Made by a program: the position numbers and the translations under genes
In this document: positions 8,327 through 17,016 of the stretch, in pieces
Numbering within the stretch: position 1 is the first letter of the stretch
How the letters are laid out: every line of letters starts with the position of its first letter
Source: Nitrobacter vulgaris
GTDB taxonomy: Bacteria; Pseudomonadota; Alphaproteobacteria; Rhizobiales; Xanthobacteraceae
Assembly (NCBI RefSeq): GCF_031453995.1
Contig: NZ_JAVDPZ010000003.1
Location: 1-64,000 of the forward strand
DNA: 64,000 nt
Direction: 5' to 3'
Notes under the pieces: generated by a model
What the model was told of the DNA's origin: nothing
Databases searched by the model: none
The model's input: the letters and a program-made list of their open reading frames with translations, nothing else

Positions 8327-9217
8327 ATGGCTTCGAGGATCATACGACGTGCGGGTTTACTGCTTCTGGCGGTTGCTGCCGGCTGGACAACCGGAACCTT
8401 ATCGGCACAATCGGGAGATGCTGACACTCCCGGCAACACGGCGGAGCACATCGCGCCCGATGGCGACCGACCAACGGATTCCGAAATCGACTGGAGCCAA
8501 CTCGAGGCCGACGGCTTTACCCTCTCAAAGGAAATGCCGCCGCAGGTTCGCCATTCACAGTCATCGTCGCAACCCGCATCCGACCCCGAACTTGCCTGGA
8601 CCTCCCGCGATAATGCGGACGGCTCCGCCGCCCTTACCGCAAGACGTTCGGTTTCACCGCTCTGGGACACACGGATCGGGACCGATCTGACCGTCATACG
8701 TCAGCCGTCGCCGCTGACGGCGTCGGAACCCGCAGCGAACAAACTTGCAACCGACGCCCGCTCATCGCAGTCCTCGGGTCAGGCATGGGCAGCCGCCACC
8801 GCGCCCGGCCTGGGGCGGATCTGGGACAAGACCGCGCTTGAAGCACGGATTGACCCCGCCCGGGCTCAAACCATGCTCGATACCTCGCTCAGCAAATCGC
8901 TGCCTCTCAGCGACGGCCGTTATGCGGTTACCCTTCAGAACGGCTACAACGTCACTCAACACGACGCGCTGTCGATCCCGGGCATCAAAGGAACGCGACA
9001 GTATAAAACCGACCATTCGGCCAGGCTGAGCCTGACCGACACCGGCACCAGCCTGATCGCGGGACAGTCGCTTTCAACAAACGATAATAAATGGCTTCGC
9101 AGGATCGGTGCCGAACAGAAGCTGTTCGACGACATCAGCGTCGCCGGCTCGGTCAGCGAAACGCCGCAAGGTCCCCCGAACGCGAGCCTGACCGCAGCGT
9201 TCAAGCGTAAGTGGTGA
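8327..9217 (+). CDS. Exported protein of unknown function, possibly outer membrane
   Basis: The protein has 296 residues. The ATG at 8327 gives a clean signal peptide (RIIRRAGLLLLAVAAGW...LSAQ). A Ser/Thr/Asp-rich, probably disordered region follows to about residue 150. The C-terminal 120 residues alternate polar and hydrophobic residues in short strands (YAVTLQNGYNV, SARLSLTDTGTSLI, ISVAGSVSETP), and the protein ends in FKRKW. A terminal aromatic residue after amphipathic strands is typical of outer-membrane barrels, so a partial barrel or surface location is possible. I do not recognise a named family. Confidence 0.5.
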   Translation: MASRIIRRAGLLLLAVAAGWTTGTLSAQSGDADTPGNTAEHIAPDGDRPTDSEIDWSQLEADGFTLSKEMPPQVRHSQSSSQPASDPELAWTSRDNADGSAALTARRSVSPLWDTRIGTDLTVIRQPSPLTASEPAANKLATDARSSQSSGQAWAAATAPGLGRIWDKTALEARIDPARAQTMLDTSLSKSLPLSDGRYAVTLQNGYNVTQHDALSIPGIKGTRQYKTDHSARLSLTDTGTSLIAGQSLSTNDNKWLRRIGAEQKLFDDISVAGSVSETPQGPPNASLTAAFKRKW

Positions 9218-9369
9218 GCCCGCCAGCGCGGCTGATTTCGGAGATTGAACGCTGCTCGCCGCAGATCGGCCCCGATGTTGTCAAAATCGGCAGCCCTGAT
9301 ACCGTAGCTAGAAACTCGTCGTGCGGGGGGACAACCGCGCTCGCTCAACGCGAAACAGGGAACAAGCCG

Positions 9370-9804
9370 ATGAATGCCACTCCATCTGAAAAAGAAGAAC
9401 CAAGCGTACCCGAAGCCGATACGAACCTCGCCGCCGTCTCGGAGGTAGAGGCGGGTATTCGCGATTTCGTGCGCAACGACATCGCCTATCTGCGCCGTCC
9501 CGCTGCCGGTCCCGCCGCGGGTGCTCCGAACCCCGACGTGAAGCTGGAGCCGAACACGGAAGCAACGGTGAACAACGTCAACTCGCTGATCCAGCGTGTC
9601 GCCGGAACTTCGCTCGCCGAGATCGAGAACCTCGTCACCGAACTTGAAACCCTCCGCGATCTGCTTCATGCGGAAGGACAGCGGGTCCAGCGCGAGATCT
9701 CGGGCTATGCTCAGCTGAGTCAGGCCGCGATGAAGTCGACCCGGATCATCGCGGACAACGTCGCGCAATGGAAACGCACAGCTGAGAACCTGCGCAACGA
9801 GTGA
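9370..9804 (+). CDS. Helical hypothetical protein
   Basis: This is a 144-residue soluble protein with no signal peptide or membrane segment. The first 30 residues are acidic. The C-terminal half (SLAEIENLVTELETLRDLLH, then GYAQLSQAAMKSTRIIADN) is predicted to form long amphipathic helices that could pair as a coiled coil. The ATG at 9370 was preferred over an upstream in-frame start at 9211 because the intervening codons show no protein character. It converges on prs, with an inverted repeat between the two stops. The function is unknown. Confidence 0.5.
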   Translation: MNATPSEKEEPSVPEADTNLAAVSEVEAGIRDFVRNDIAYLRRPAAGPAAGAPNPDVKLEPNTEATVNNVNSLIQRVAGTSLAEIENLVTELETLRDLLHAEGQRVQREISGYAQLSQAAMKSTRIIADNVAQWKRTAENLRNE

Positions 9805-9822
9805 GCATACTGCTCTTGCAGC

Positions 9823-9875
9823 GAGGATATTAAAGTTTGATCCAGATCGAGCCTGGATCAGACTTTAGTGTCCTC
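9823..9875. terminator. Long inverted repeat between convergent genes
   Basis: An imperfect stem of about 23 bp (9823-9845 with 9852-9875) has the core TTGATCCAG/CTGGATCA and AAAGT/ACTTT arms around a short loop. It separates the stop of the plus-strand gene at 9804 from the prs stop at 9891, so it could end both transcripts. There is no long T run, so the call rests on position and stem length. Confidence 0.6.
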
Positions 9876-9890
9876 ACTTCAATCTGCCGT

Positions 9891-10844
9891 TCAGTCGAAC
9901 AGGCTCGATACTGATTGTTCGGCAGCAGTGCGGTTGATCGCCTCGCCGATCAATCCGGCGATCGACAGCAGGCGGATGTTGCCGGTCTTGCTCACGGCGT
10001 CAGTCGGCTGGATCGAGTCGGTAATGACCAGCTCTTTCAGTTTTGAGCCGGCGATGCGCGCGGCGGCGGCGCCGGACAGCACCCCGTGAGTGATGTAGGC
10101 ATAGACGTCCCGGGCGCCGTTGGCGAGAAGCGCGTCGGCGGCATTGACCAGGGTGCCGCCGGAATCGACGATGTCGTCAATCAGAATGCACGTATAGCCC
10201 GCGACATCGCCGATCACGTTCATGACTTCGGATTCGCCCGCGCGCTCGCGACGCTTGTCGATAATCGCCAGCGGAGCACTGATGCGCTTGGCAAGACCGC
10301 GCGCGCGCACCACGCCGCCAACGTCGGGCGATACCACCATCAGCTTGCCGAGTTCGAACCGCTCCTTGATATCGCGAACCATCACCGGGGACGCGTAGAG
10401 ATTGTCGGTCGGAATATCGAAAAAGCCTTGAATTTGCCCCGCGTGCAGATCCAGCGTCAGCACGCGATCCGTCCCGGCGCGCGTGATCAGGTTGGCCACC
10501 AGCTTGGCCGAAATCGGTGAGCGCGAACCGACCTTTCGATCCTGCCGCGCATAGCCGAAATAAGGAATCACCGCGGTGATCCGGCGCGCAGAGGCACGGC
10601 GCAGAGCGTCCGTGATGATTAAAAGCTCCATCAGGTGGTCATTGGTCGGATACGAAGTCGACTGAATTACGTAGACGTCCGAGCCGCGCACATTCTCCAG
10701 GACTTCGACGAAGATCTCGTTGTCGGCGAAGCGACGGACGCTGGCTTTCGTGAGTTCAAGCCCAAGCCATCTACCGATTTCCCGCGCCAGCACCAGATTG
10801 GAGTTGCCGGCGACCAGCTTGACGGCGCCGTTCTTGGCGGACAT
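9891..10844 (-). CDS. prs: Ribose-phosphate pyrophosphokinase
   Basis: This enzyme makes PRPP from ribose 5-phosphate and ATP for purine, pyrimidine, histidine, tryptophan and NAD synthesis. The protein has 317 residues, normal for the bacterial class I enzyme. Visible signatures are YARQDRKVGSRSPISAK (about 98-114), the flexible catalytic loop KRRE (197-200) and the PRPP-binding loop DDIVDSGGT (223-231). The start at 10844 fits family length and has a GGGGAGA ribosome-binding site about 9 bases upstream; 14 codons of open frame before it were left out. It is separated from pgeF by 318 bases and so likely has its own promoter. Confidence 0.97.
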   Translation of the reverse strand: MSAKNGAVKLVAGNSNLVLAREIGRWLGLELTKASVRRFADNEIFVEVLENVRGSDVYVIQSTSYPTNDHLMELLIITDALRRASARRITAVIPYFGYARQDRKVGSRSPISAKLVANLITRAGTDRVLTLDLHAGQIQGFFDIPTDNLYASPVMVRDIKERFELGKLMVVSPDVGGVVRARGLAKRISAPLAIIDKRRERAGESEVMNVIGDVAGYTCILIDDIVDSGGTLVNAADALLANGARDVYAYITHGVLSGAAAARIAGSKLKELVITDSIQPTDAVSKTGNIRLLSIAGLIGEAINRTAAEQSVSSLFD

Positions 10845-11162
10845 CGACGCGTCTCCCCGCGATGTGGTGGATACAACGTTCAACATCCCGTCTCCCGAGA
10901 GCCTCTCCGATCCCGCGGAGGCGGTGTATCAAGGAGTGGCCAAGTCTGGCAATACGCAGCCTGGCGGAATCCGGGGTAGATCCCGCCGAATCGGACGTCA
11001 ATGACCGCTTAATGCGGCGAAGCCGACCACGCTCGCCGACATCGGCCGTCTGCGAAAAAGGGCCGCCCTGCGGTTGCCGGGTGGTAGCACGCGCCCGTTC
11101 TGCCCTGAGCGGAGCTTCGCCACACGGCATGAGCGATCATCGACCGTCGGCATCCGGCGCCG
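10845..11162. other. Intergenic region upstream of prs
   Basis: These 318 bases separate the pgeF stop from the prs start, both on the minus strand. They should contain the prs promoter and leader. I see no convincing open frame, tRNA or terminator hairpin here. Confidence 0.6.
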
Positions 11163-11933
11163 TTAATCAACGTCCAGCACGATCGCGTGGACGTGGCGGC
11201 CGAAATCCGGTTCCTCGCGATGCACCGAGCGGCGATAGCTGAAGAAGCGTTCGTTTGAATAAGTATCGATGCCGGTATCGTCGATCGTCAGCACGCCAGC
11301 GCGTTCAAGCCGCATCCGGATGAAGCCGCCGAGATCGAACATGGCATGGCCGTCGCGCTCCGACCGAACGAAGAACCGCTCATTGTCCTGATCGGCCTCC
11401 ATGAATCGCGCGACGAATTCGGCTCCAACCTCGTAGCTTTGCTGGCGGATCAGCGGACCAATGGCAACGGCCATGTCGCGGCGCCGGCCGCCAAGCGCTT
11501 CCATCGCTTCGATGGTCTTTTCCAGCACGCCCGTCAGCGCGCCCTTCCAGCCGGCATGTGCCGCGCCGATCACGCGGGCCTGCGGATCGGCGAACAGGAT
11601 CGGACCGCAGTCGGCCGCGGTCACGCCGATCGCAAGCCCGGGGGTTCGCGTGACGATGGCGTCCGCCCGCGGCCGGGATGACACGTCCCAAGCCCTGTCG
11701 GCGACTACGGCATCGGACGAGTGGAACTGGTAGAGCGAGAGAAAATTCCCTGGCGCAACGCCCATCATCTCGGCCATGCGGCGCCGGTTCTCGGTGACAT
11801 GCGCCGGGTCATCCTGCGAACCGATGCCAGCATTCAAACTCGCGTAGATGCTCTGCGAGACTCCGCCTTCACGGGTGAAAAAGGCGTGCCGCAGCCCGGA
11901 AACCGTCGAAAGCAGGGTGGATGCCAGCGTCAC
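11163..11933 (-). CDS. pgeF: Peptidoglycan editing factor PgeF (laccase-domain purine nucleoside enzyme)
   Basis: This 256-residue protein belongs to the YfiH/PgeF/LACC1 family. Members are copper- or zinc-dependent enzymes linked to purine nucleoside phosphorolysis and to removing wrongly built peptidoglycan precursors. The metal-site motifs are visible: TAADCGPILF, GAAHAGWKGAL and a histidine in LYQFHSSDA. The C-terminal NERFFSYRRS is typical of the family. The start is a GTG at 11933 that overlaps the midA stop by 4 bases (GTGA), so the two genes are translationally coupled in an lgt-midA-pgeF operon. Confidence 0.93.
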   Translation of the reverse strand: MTLASTLLSTVSGLRHAFFTREGGVSQSIYASLNAGIGSQDDPAHVTENRRRMAEMMGVAPGNFLSLYQFHSSDAVVADRAWDVSSRPRADAIVTRTPGLAIGVTAADCGPILFADPQARVIGAAHAGWKGALTGVLEKTIEAMEALGGRRRDMAVAIGPLIRQQSYEVGAEFVARFMEADQDNERFFVRSERDGHAMFDLGGFIRMRLERAGVLTIDDTGIDTYSNERFFSYRRSVHREEPDFGRHVHAIVLDVD

Positions 11934-13057
11934 GGCGCCCTCATCCCACCGCGACGCTCCCGATCGCTCAGTCCCACCAATTCGGTGAGGCCAGGATTGG
12001 ACACGCCGATCACCTTGAACATCGACCCCATGCCGCCACGGCCTCCCTCGGTTAGACGCTTCAGCGCCGTCGCGATGCTGTCGGATATTTCAGGAGTTGC
12101 TTTCTCCATCAGGTTGACGGCGCGGGACTCGATGCCGAGCCGTCGCAAAAATTCTCCCTGCGTCACCGGCCCGTGCACGCGGGCACCGACATCCTCGGCT
12201 GCGCGGGCAAGCGCTTCGAAATCCACATGGGCTGTCACGTCCACCTGACCGGGATATTTCAGCGGATCGGCGAAGCTGTGCCTTGCGATGGCCTGAAAGG
12301 TATCGCCCGCGTCGCTGCGCACATGGCCGTAATCGATGATCAGCGCAGCGCCGCCGTGATCGCGAACGCGGGTTGCGATGGACATGATCTCGGCATCCGG
12401 GCGCCACTCGAAAATGGCCCCGACCGGCGCCGCGCGCACCAGCGGCGGCAGCAGCATGTCGAAGCGCAACGTTGGCGCAGCGTTGGCGCCGAACACGAGT
12501 TGACCGCTGCCATCGATATCGACAACCCGCTCGTGCCAGCCGTCGTCGCGCTTGACCATCTGATGGATCGGAAGCACGTCAAAGTATTCGTTGGCGAGGA
12601 TGATCGCCGGTCCCTCCGGCACCTCGTCCAAGCTCGCGTGCCAATGGATGTTCGGCGTGCTGGACAGCGCCGCCTTCTGCTTTTCCCTCAGCTCCGGATT
12701 GATCTCGATCAGATGGACGCTGAGCGCCTGATACATGGGTGGCAGCACCCGCAACGCGCGTAGCGCATCCGCCATCATGGTGCCGCGGCCGGGACCGAAC
12801 TCAATCAGCCGCAGCGTGGCCGGAGAGCCGATCGACCGCCACACCGAGGCGCCCCACAACCCGAGCAGTTCGCCGAACATCTGGCTGACTTCGGGCGACG
12901 TGATGAAATCACCCTCGCGCCCCAATGGGTCGCGCGCGATATAGTAACCGTGCTGGGGATGGGTCAGGCAAAGCTGCATGTAGCGCCAGACCGGCAGCGG
13001 ACCGGAGGTCTTGATCAGCTTCTTGATGTCGGCCAGCAGCGGAGAAGGTTCAGCCAC
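11930..13057 (-). CDS. SAM-dependent methyltransferase, MidA/NDUFAF7 family
   Basis: The protein has 375 residues and belongs to the COG1565 family, which includes human NDUFAF7 (arginine methylation of a complex I subunit). Motifs seen are GREGDFITSPEVSQMFGE, the SAM-binding IEFGPGRGTMMAD and the conserved ANEYFDVLPI. The target in bacteria is not settled; complex I assembly is plausible. The start is placed at a GTG (13057) that overlaps the lgt stop by 8 bases. An upstream ATG at 13132 would lie well inside lgt and is less likely. Confidence 0.88.
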   Translation of the reverse strand: MAEPSPLLADIKKLIKTSGPLPVWRYMQLCLTHPQHGYYIARDPLGREGDFITSPEVSQMFGELLGLWGASVWRSIGSPATLRLIEFGPGRGTMMADALRALRVLPPMYQALSVHLIEINPELREKQKAALSSTPNIHWHASLDEVPEGPAIILANEYFDVLPIHQMVKRDDGWHERVVDIDGSGQLVFGANAAPTLRFDMLLPPLVRAAPVGAIFEWRPDAEIMSIATRVRDHGGAALIIDYGHVRSDAGDTFQAIARHSFADPLKYPGQVDVTAHVDFEALARAAEDVGARVHGPVTQGEFLRRLGIESRAVNLMEKATPEISDSIATALKRLTEGGRGGMGSMFKVIGVSNPGLTELVGLSDRERRGGMRAP

Positions 13058-13916
13058 GATCGACCTTGCCCGGATTCGGAATCGCTCGTGCGTCTGACAC
13101 CCGCGAACCGCGGGACCAGGCGGCATAGACAATAGCGAGTCCAGCGATAACCATCGGTATCGACAATAGCATTCCCATGGTCAATCCGCCCCACAGAAAT
13201 CCGAGCTGTGGGTCCGGCTCGCGAAAGAATTCGGCGACAATCCGCGCCAGCGCGTACAGCGTGATGAAGCTGCCAAGAATCAGCCCCGGCCGCTTGAGCG
13301 CGCCGAAGCGGATCATCAGCGCGAGGATCGTGAACAGTACCAGCCCCTCGAGCGTGGCCTCGTAAAGCTGGCTCGGATGCCGCGGCAGCGGGCCGCCGTT
13401 AGGAAACACCATGGCCCAGGGCAGGCTCGGGTCAGCCGGACGCCCCCACAATTCGCTGTTGATGAAGTTGGCGATACGGCCAAGAAAGAGGCCGATCGGC
13501 CCGACCGCGGTGGCGACGTCCCCAAGCGACAGGATCGGCAGGCCGTGCCTGCGGCAGAACAGGATGACCGCCGCAACGCAGCCCATGAAGCCGCCGTGAA
13601 ACGACATGCCGCCGTTCCAGAGCTGAAAGATCTGGGCGGGATGGTGGATGAAGAAATCCAGATTGTAGAATAGCACATAGCCGACGCGGCCGCCGACGAT
13701 GATGCCGATCGTCACCCACAGGATAAAATCGTCGAGCTGCACCACCGAGATCGGCGCCGGTCCCCCCCAGAGCTTCTCGCTCCTGAGCAACGCCCGCGCA
13801 TAAAGCCAGCCGAGCATGATACCGCCGATATAGGCCAGCGCATACCAGCGGATCGCGATCGGACCGAGCGAAATGGCAACGGGATCGAAGACAGGATAGG
13901 TGATGAGGAGAAACAT
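13050..13916 (-). CDS. lgt: Prolipoprotein diacylglyceryl transferase
   Basis: Lgt moves diacylglycerol from phosphatidylglycerol to the lipobox cysteine of prolipoproteins, the first step of lipoprotein maturation; lspA (52050-52547) does the second. The protein has 288 residues and about seven membrane helices. It carries the signature GRIANFINSELWGR with the essential arginine and asparagine, and the HGGFMG region. The ATG at 13916 matches family length; 33 codons of upstream open frame were left out. It is the first gene of the lgt-midA-pgeF operon. Confidence 0.96.
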   Translation of the reverse strand: MFLLITYPVFDPVAISLGPIAIRWYALAYIGGIMLGWLYARALLRSEKLWGGPAPISVVQLDDFILWVTIGIIVGGRVGYVLFYNLDFFIHHPAQIFQLWNGGMSFHGGFMGCVAAVILFCRRHGLPILSLGDVATAVGPIGLFLGRIANFINSELWGRPADPSLPWAMVFPNGGPLPRHPSQLYEATLEGLVLFTILALMIRFGALKRPGLILGSFITLYALARIVAEFFREPDPQLGFLWGGLTMGMLLSIPMVIAGLAIVYAAWSRGSRVSDARAIPNPGKVDRG

Positions 13917-14110
13917 CGGATTCGTTCTATCCAAGGCGGAATGCCCGCGCTTGCCGTGGGCATCCACCTCTCGAACGGCCACGTAACGATTGCAAGGGAA
14001 ATCCGGCCCCAACAAGGCTTGCGACGGTTCGAGCGGGCTTGAACTGCCGTGTCGGGATCGCCATTCTCTCTCGGTGATATGGCGATCTTGCCGCTAACCG
14101 GAGATAGTAG

Positions 14111-14368
14111 ATGACCCAGACCAGCAACCGGTTTTTCGACGAGATTGGACGACTTATGAACGATACCGCCGGGGTGGCTCAGGGGCTCAAGCGTGAGGTC
14201 GACGCGGTAGTCCGCCATCAGGCAGAGAAGATCCTGCGCGATCTCGATTTGGTCAAGCGCGAGGAGTTCGAGGCTGTGAAGGAGATGGCGCGGCTTGCGC
14301 GCGAGGACAATGAGACGCTGAAGGAACGGATCGCCGCGCTTGAAGCCAGGCTTGGCTCGGCCGGCTGA
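14111..14368 (+). CDS. ubiK: Ubiquinone biosynthesis accessory factor UbiK (BMFP domain)
   Basis: This is an 85-residue helical protein. It has an amphipathic N-terminal helix (FFDEIGRLMNDTAGVAQGL) and a C-terminal coiled coil (RLAREDNETLKERIAALEAR) that is expected to trimerise. This is the layout of the BMFP/UbiK family. UbiK binds UbiJ in E. coli and helps the ubiquinone hydroxylases; the Brucella homologue has membrane fusogenic activity. The gene is divergent from lgt. Confidence 0.85.
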   Translation: MTQTSNRFFDEIGRLMNDTAGVAQGLKREVDAVVRHQAEKILRDLDLVKREEFEAVKEMARLAREDNETLKERIAALEARLGSAG

Positions 14369-14387
14369 ACGGATGTTTCAGCAGGGT

Positions 14388-14540
14388 TCAGCGAGCGGGG
14401 ATGTGCGCGACTGCAACACTGTCCAGCGAATATACGCCATCTGAGTAGCGCTTCACCACGGTCCACGTTGCCAGCGTTACGGCCAGCGTCACGCTCGCGA
14501 ACAGCAAGCCGACGATCTTCAATCCAGCGCGATCTGCCAT
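14388..14540 (-). CDS. 50-residue single-span membrane protein
   Basis: This short reading frame begins MADRAGLKIVGLLFASVT and ends in AHIPAR. One hydrophobic helix covers about residues 8-28 (IVGLLFASVTLAVTLATWTV), followed by a short basic and polar tail. A good ribosome-binding site (AGGGGGA) lies about 5 bases before the ATG at 14540. The strong initiation signal and clean membrane helix suggest a real gene. It converges with ubiK, whose stop lies 20 bases away. The function is unknown. Confidence 0.6.
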   Translation of the reverse strand: MADRAGLKIVGLLFASVTLAVTLATWTVVKRYSDGVYSLDSVAVAHIPAR

Positions 14541-14660
14541 GGCGTCCCCCTGCCCCTTACCCTGACGCGTTTCGACAAGACTGTCTGAGGGTTCACAATT
14601 CCTTAAAAGAGGCTCGTTTTCGAATAAAATTCCTCCAAACTAGGTCAATCGTGCAACCCC

Positions 14661-15170
14661 TCAATCCTGCGGAAGCCGGCGCGGCACGAAAACTGAGCCC
14701 AAAAAGGAAAAGACCAGTTCGCCGCGCTGGTTCGTGCCGGTGTTACGTATTTGCATAGCGCCCCATTCCGGACGAGAGCGGGAGGCTCTCAGCGATTCGA
14801 CTTCGCTGGCATAACTGACAGTATCCCCCGCCAGGACCGGTTTCAGCCAGCGCAGGTCGCGAAATCCGGGCGACGGCCCCCACATCCCCGGCTTTTCGCC
14901 GCGCGCGGCGGCTTCCGCCGCCTCACGCTGACTGTGCGCGACCATCAGCTTCATCCAAACCGAAACGACATGCCAGCCGGAGGCTGCCAGACCGCCGAAC
15001 AGTGATTTGCGGCCCTCATCATCGTCGAGGTGAAACGGCTGCGGGTCGAATTGTGACGCGAATGTCTTGATGAGATCGCCGGTGAAGATAAACGAACCGA
15101 GATCACGACGCTGCCCGACCCCCATGTCTTCGAAATGGCCGAGGGGGAAATCTTCAAATGTCAGGGTCAT
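14661..15170 (-). CDS. MaoC-family hot-dog dehydratase-like protein
   Basis: This 169-residue single hot-dog-fold protein resembles (R)-specific enoyl-CoA hydratases. It has the FDPQPFHLDDDEG segment, in which the Asp and His correspond to the catalytic pair of the hydratase family, followed by FGGLAASGWHV. The later part (LRWLKPVLAGDTVSYASEVE) also fits the MaoC fold. The start at 15170 gives MTLTFEDFPLG and drops 23 upstream codons. The substrate is likely an acyl-CoA but cannot be specified. Confidence 0.8.
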   Translation of the reverse strand: MTLTFEDFPLGHFEDMGVGQRRDLGSFIFTGDLIKTFASQFDPQPFHLDDDEGRKSLFGGLAASGWHVVSVWMKLMVAHSQREAAEAAARGEKPGMWGPSPGFRDLRWLKPVLAGDTVSYASEVESLRASRSRPEWGAMQIRNTGTNQRGELVFSFLGSVFVPRRLPQD

Positions 15171-15326
15171 GGCGAGAGCTGTTGAAGGATGCCCGATTGT
15201 GGCCGCTATTTGCAGCAATCTCAACCCGTACGCCAGCATGCCGCGGCGCGAGCTTGCCGGGAGCGGCCCTTGGGGTAAGTGCCGCCCGGCTCATGACGGC
15301 CGCGCGACGCGCGAGGGGAACGGCAA

Positions 15327-15623
15327 ATGTTTGAAATCCGGGATCTGTTTCAGTGGGATCGCTTCATCACGCCCACCATCATCAAGGTATTTTATTGGCT
15401 GGTCATTGTCCTGATCGTGCTGTCGGGATTATCCGGCATCTTCGCGGGCCTGACCTCGATGGCCGTCAGTCCCTTTAGTGGTTTCATCACGATCCTTCTG
15501 AATGTCGCCGGCGTCCTCGTTGGCATCGTGTTTTCGCGGATCGCAGCCGAATCGATCCTGATCGTCTTTCGTATCAACGAACATCTCGGTGCTATTCGCG
15601 ATCAGGGCGCGACCCGGTCGTAG
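15327..15623 (+). CDS. DUF4282 membrane protein
   Basis: This 98-residue protein has two membrane helices (about 19-42 and 54-75) separated by a short loop, then a cytoplasmic tail with ESILIVFRINEHLGAI. This layout matches DUF4282, a family of small two-helix membrane proteins of unknown role found in many bacteria. The start ATG is close to the repeat-free upstream region, and a mosaic repeat begins right after the stop. Confidence 0.75.
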   Translation: MFEIRDLFQWDRFITPTIIKVFYWLVIVLIVLSGLSGIFAGLTSMAVSPFSGFITILLNVAGVLVGIVFSRIAAESILIVFRINEHLGAIRDQGATRS

Positions 15624-15779
15624 CATGATCCGATCCGAGGATCGGTTTTCTCTCGGGACTCATGCCCTGAGCATGATCCCGACTCGAAGGGCCGCGCCAG
15701 CGCAACGTGAAAACCGGTCCGGATGAGAGCATGCTCAGCCGGAAGAACTAAGCGGAGCTTGATTCAACGCAGTTGAATC
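15624..15779. repeat. Mosaic palindromic intergenic repeat
   Basis: GCATGATCC motifs recur several times (near 15624, 15671 and in altered form near 15730). A GATCCGAGGATC palindrome lies near the left end, and the segment ends in a perfect 8-bp hairpin (15761-15768 with 15772-15779, GATTCAAC/GTTGAATC) just before the ychF stop. The modules match those at 7251-7350. It lies between the convergent DUF4282 gene and ychF and may end both transcripts. Confidence 0.75.
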
Positions 15780-15784
15780 GGACT

Positions 15785-16882
15785 CTAGGTATTGAACCGG
15801 AAATGCATCACGTCGCCGTCGGCGACGACGTATTCTTTTCCTTCCAGCCGGAGCTTGCCGGCATCGCGTGCGCCTGCTTCGCCATTGAGCGCCATATAGT
15901 CGGCGCAAGCGATGGTTTCGGCGCGGATGAAACCTTTTTCGAAGTCGGTGTGAATGACGCCCGCCGCACCTGGGGCTTTGGTGCCCTTGGTGATGGTCCA
16001 GGCGCGCGCTTCCTTCGGGCCTACCGTGAAATAGGTGATGAGATGCAGCAGGTCGTAGCCCGCGCGGATCAGGCGGTCGAGACCCGCCTCTTCCAGCCCC
16101 AGCGTTTCAAGGAAATCGGCGCGCTCCTCACGCGACAGCGTCGCGATCTCGGACTCAATCTTCGCGGAAATCACGACCGCGACCGCGCCTTCCTTCGCCG
16201 CATGTTCGAACACGGCTTGCGAGAAGGCGTTGCCGCTCGCCGCCGAGCCTTCCTCGACGTTGCAAACGTAGAGCACCGGCTTTGAGGTCAGCAATCCGAG
16301 CATGCGGAAATTGCGTTCTTCCTCAGGCTTGCGCTCCATGCCGCGCGTCGGCTTGCCGTCGCGCAGGAGCTTGAGCGCACGCTCGACCAGATCGAGCTGC
16401 TCCTTGGCTTCCTTGTCGTTGCCCTTGGCCTTTTTCGAAAGATTGTCGACACGCTTCTCGAGGCTTTCGAGATCGGCCAGCATCAGTTCGGTCTCGATGG
16501 TCTCGATGTCCGCGAGCGGCGCGATTTTGCCCTCGACATGGGTAATGTCGGAATCCTCAAAACAGCGCACGACATGCGCGACCGCATCGACCTCCCGGAT
16601 GTTGGCGAGAAACTGGTTGCCGAGCCCTTCACCTTTGGATGCGCCGCGCACCAGACCGGCGATGTCCACAAACGTTAGTTGCGTCGGAATGATCTGCGCC
16701 GATTTGGCAATCGCCGCGAGCCCGTCGAGGCGCGAATCCGGCACCGCCACGGCGCCGACATTAGGCTCGATGGTGCAGAATGGATAGTTCGCCGCCTGCG
16801 CCGCCGCCGTTTCCGTCAACGCGTTGAACAGGGTCGACTTGCCGACATTGGGCAACCCGACGATACCGCATTTGAAACCCAT
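15785..16882 (-). CDS. ychF: Redox-regulated ATPase YchF (OLA1 family)
   Basis: This 365-residue Obg-family P-loop protein binds ATP rather than GTP and associates with ribosomes; in E. coli it affects leaderless translation and the oxidative-stress response. Visible motifs are the P-loop GLPNVGKSTLFNAL, VDIAGLVRGASKGEGLGN (G3 region) and the C-terminal TGS-like domain (AWTITKGTKAPGAAGVIHTD). The length is typical. It is followed in transcription order by a mosaic repeat and lies downstream of pth, as in many alphaproteobacteria. Confidence 0.97.
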   Translation of the reverse strand: MGFKCGIVGLPNVGKSTLFNALTETAAAQAANYPFCTIEPNVGAVAVPDSRLDGLAAIAKSAQIIPTQLTFVDIAGLVRGASKGEGLGNQFLANIREVDAVAHVVRCFEDSDITHVEGKIAPLADIETIETELMLADLESLEKRVDNLSKKAKGNDKEAKEQLDLVERALKLLRDGKPTRGMERKPEEERNFRMLGLLTSKPVLYVCNVEEGSAASGNAFSQAVFEHAAKEGAVAVVISAKIESEIATLSREERADFLETLGLEEAGLDRLIRAGYDLLHLITYFTVGPKEARAWTITKGTKAPGAAGVIHTDFEKGFIRAETIACADYMALNGEAGARDAGKLRLEGKEYVVADGDVMHFRFNT

Positions 16883-17016
16883 GATTCATTCCGATATTTG
16901 GCGCGGATTGCGCAACCGACCCGGATCGCCATAAGCGGGGCTTAACCCGCCTATCCATTTTATTCGAGGAACCAATCGCCGGACCGCTGGCGATGAAGAC
17001 GATTTGACCTGGCCGT

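Noticed and set aside
10930..10990. GTGGCCAAGTCTGGCAA segment resembling a tRNA D-arm
   Set aside because: No matching acceptor stem, anticodon stem or TTC-arm could be drawn around it.
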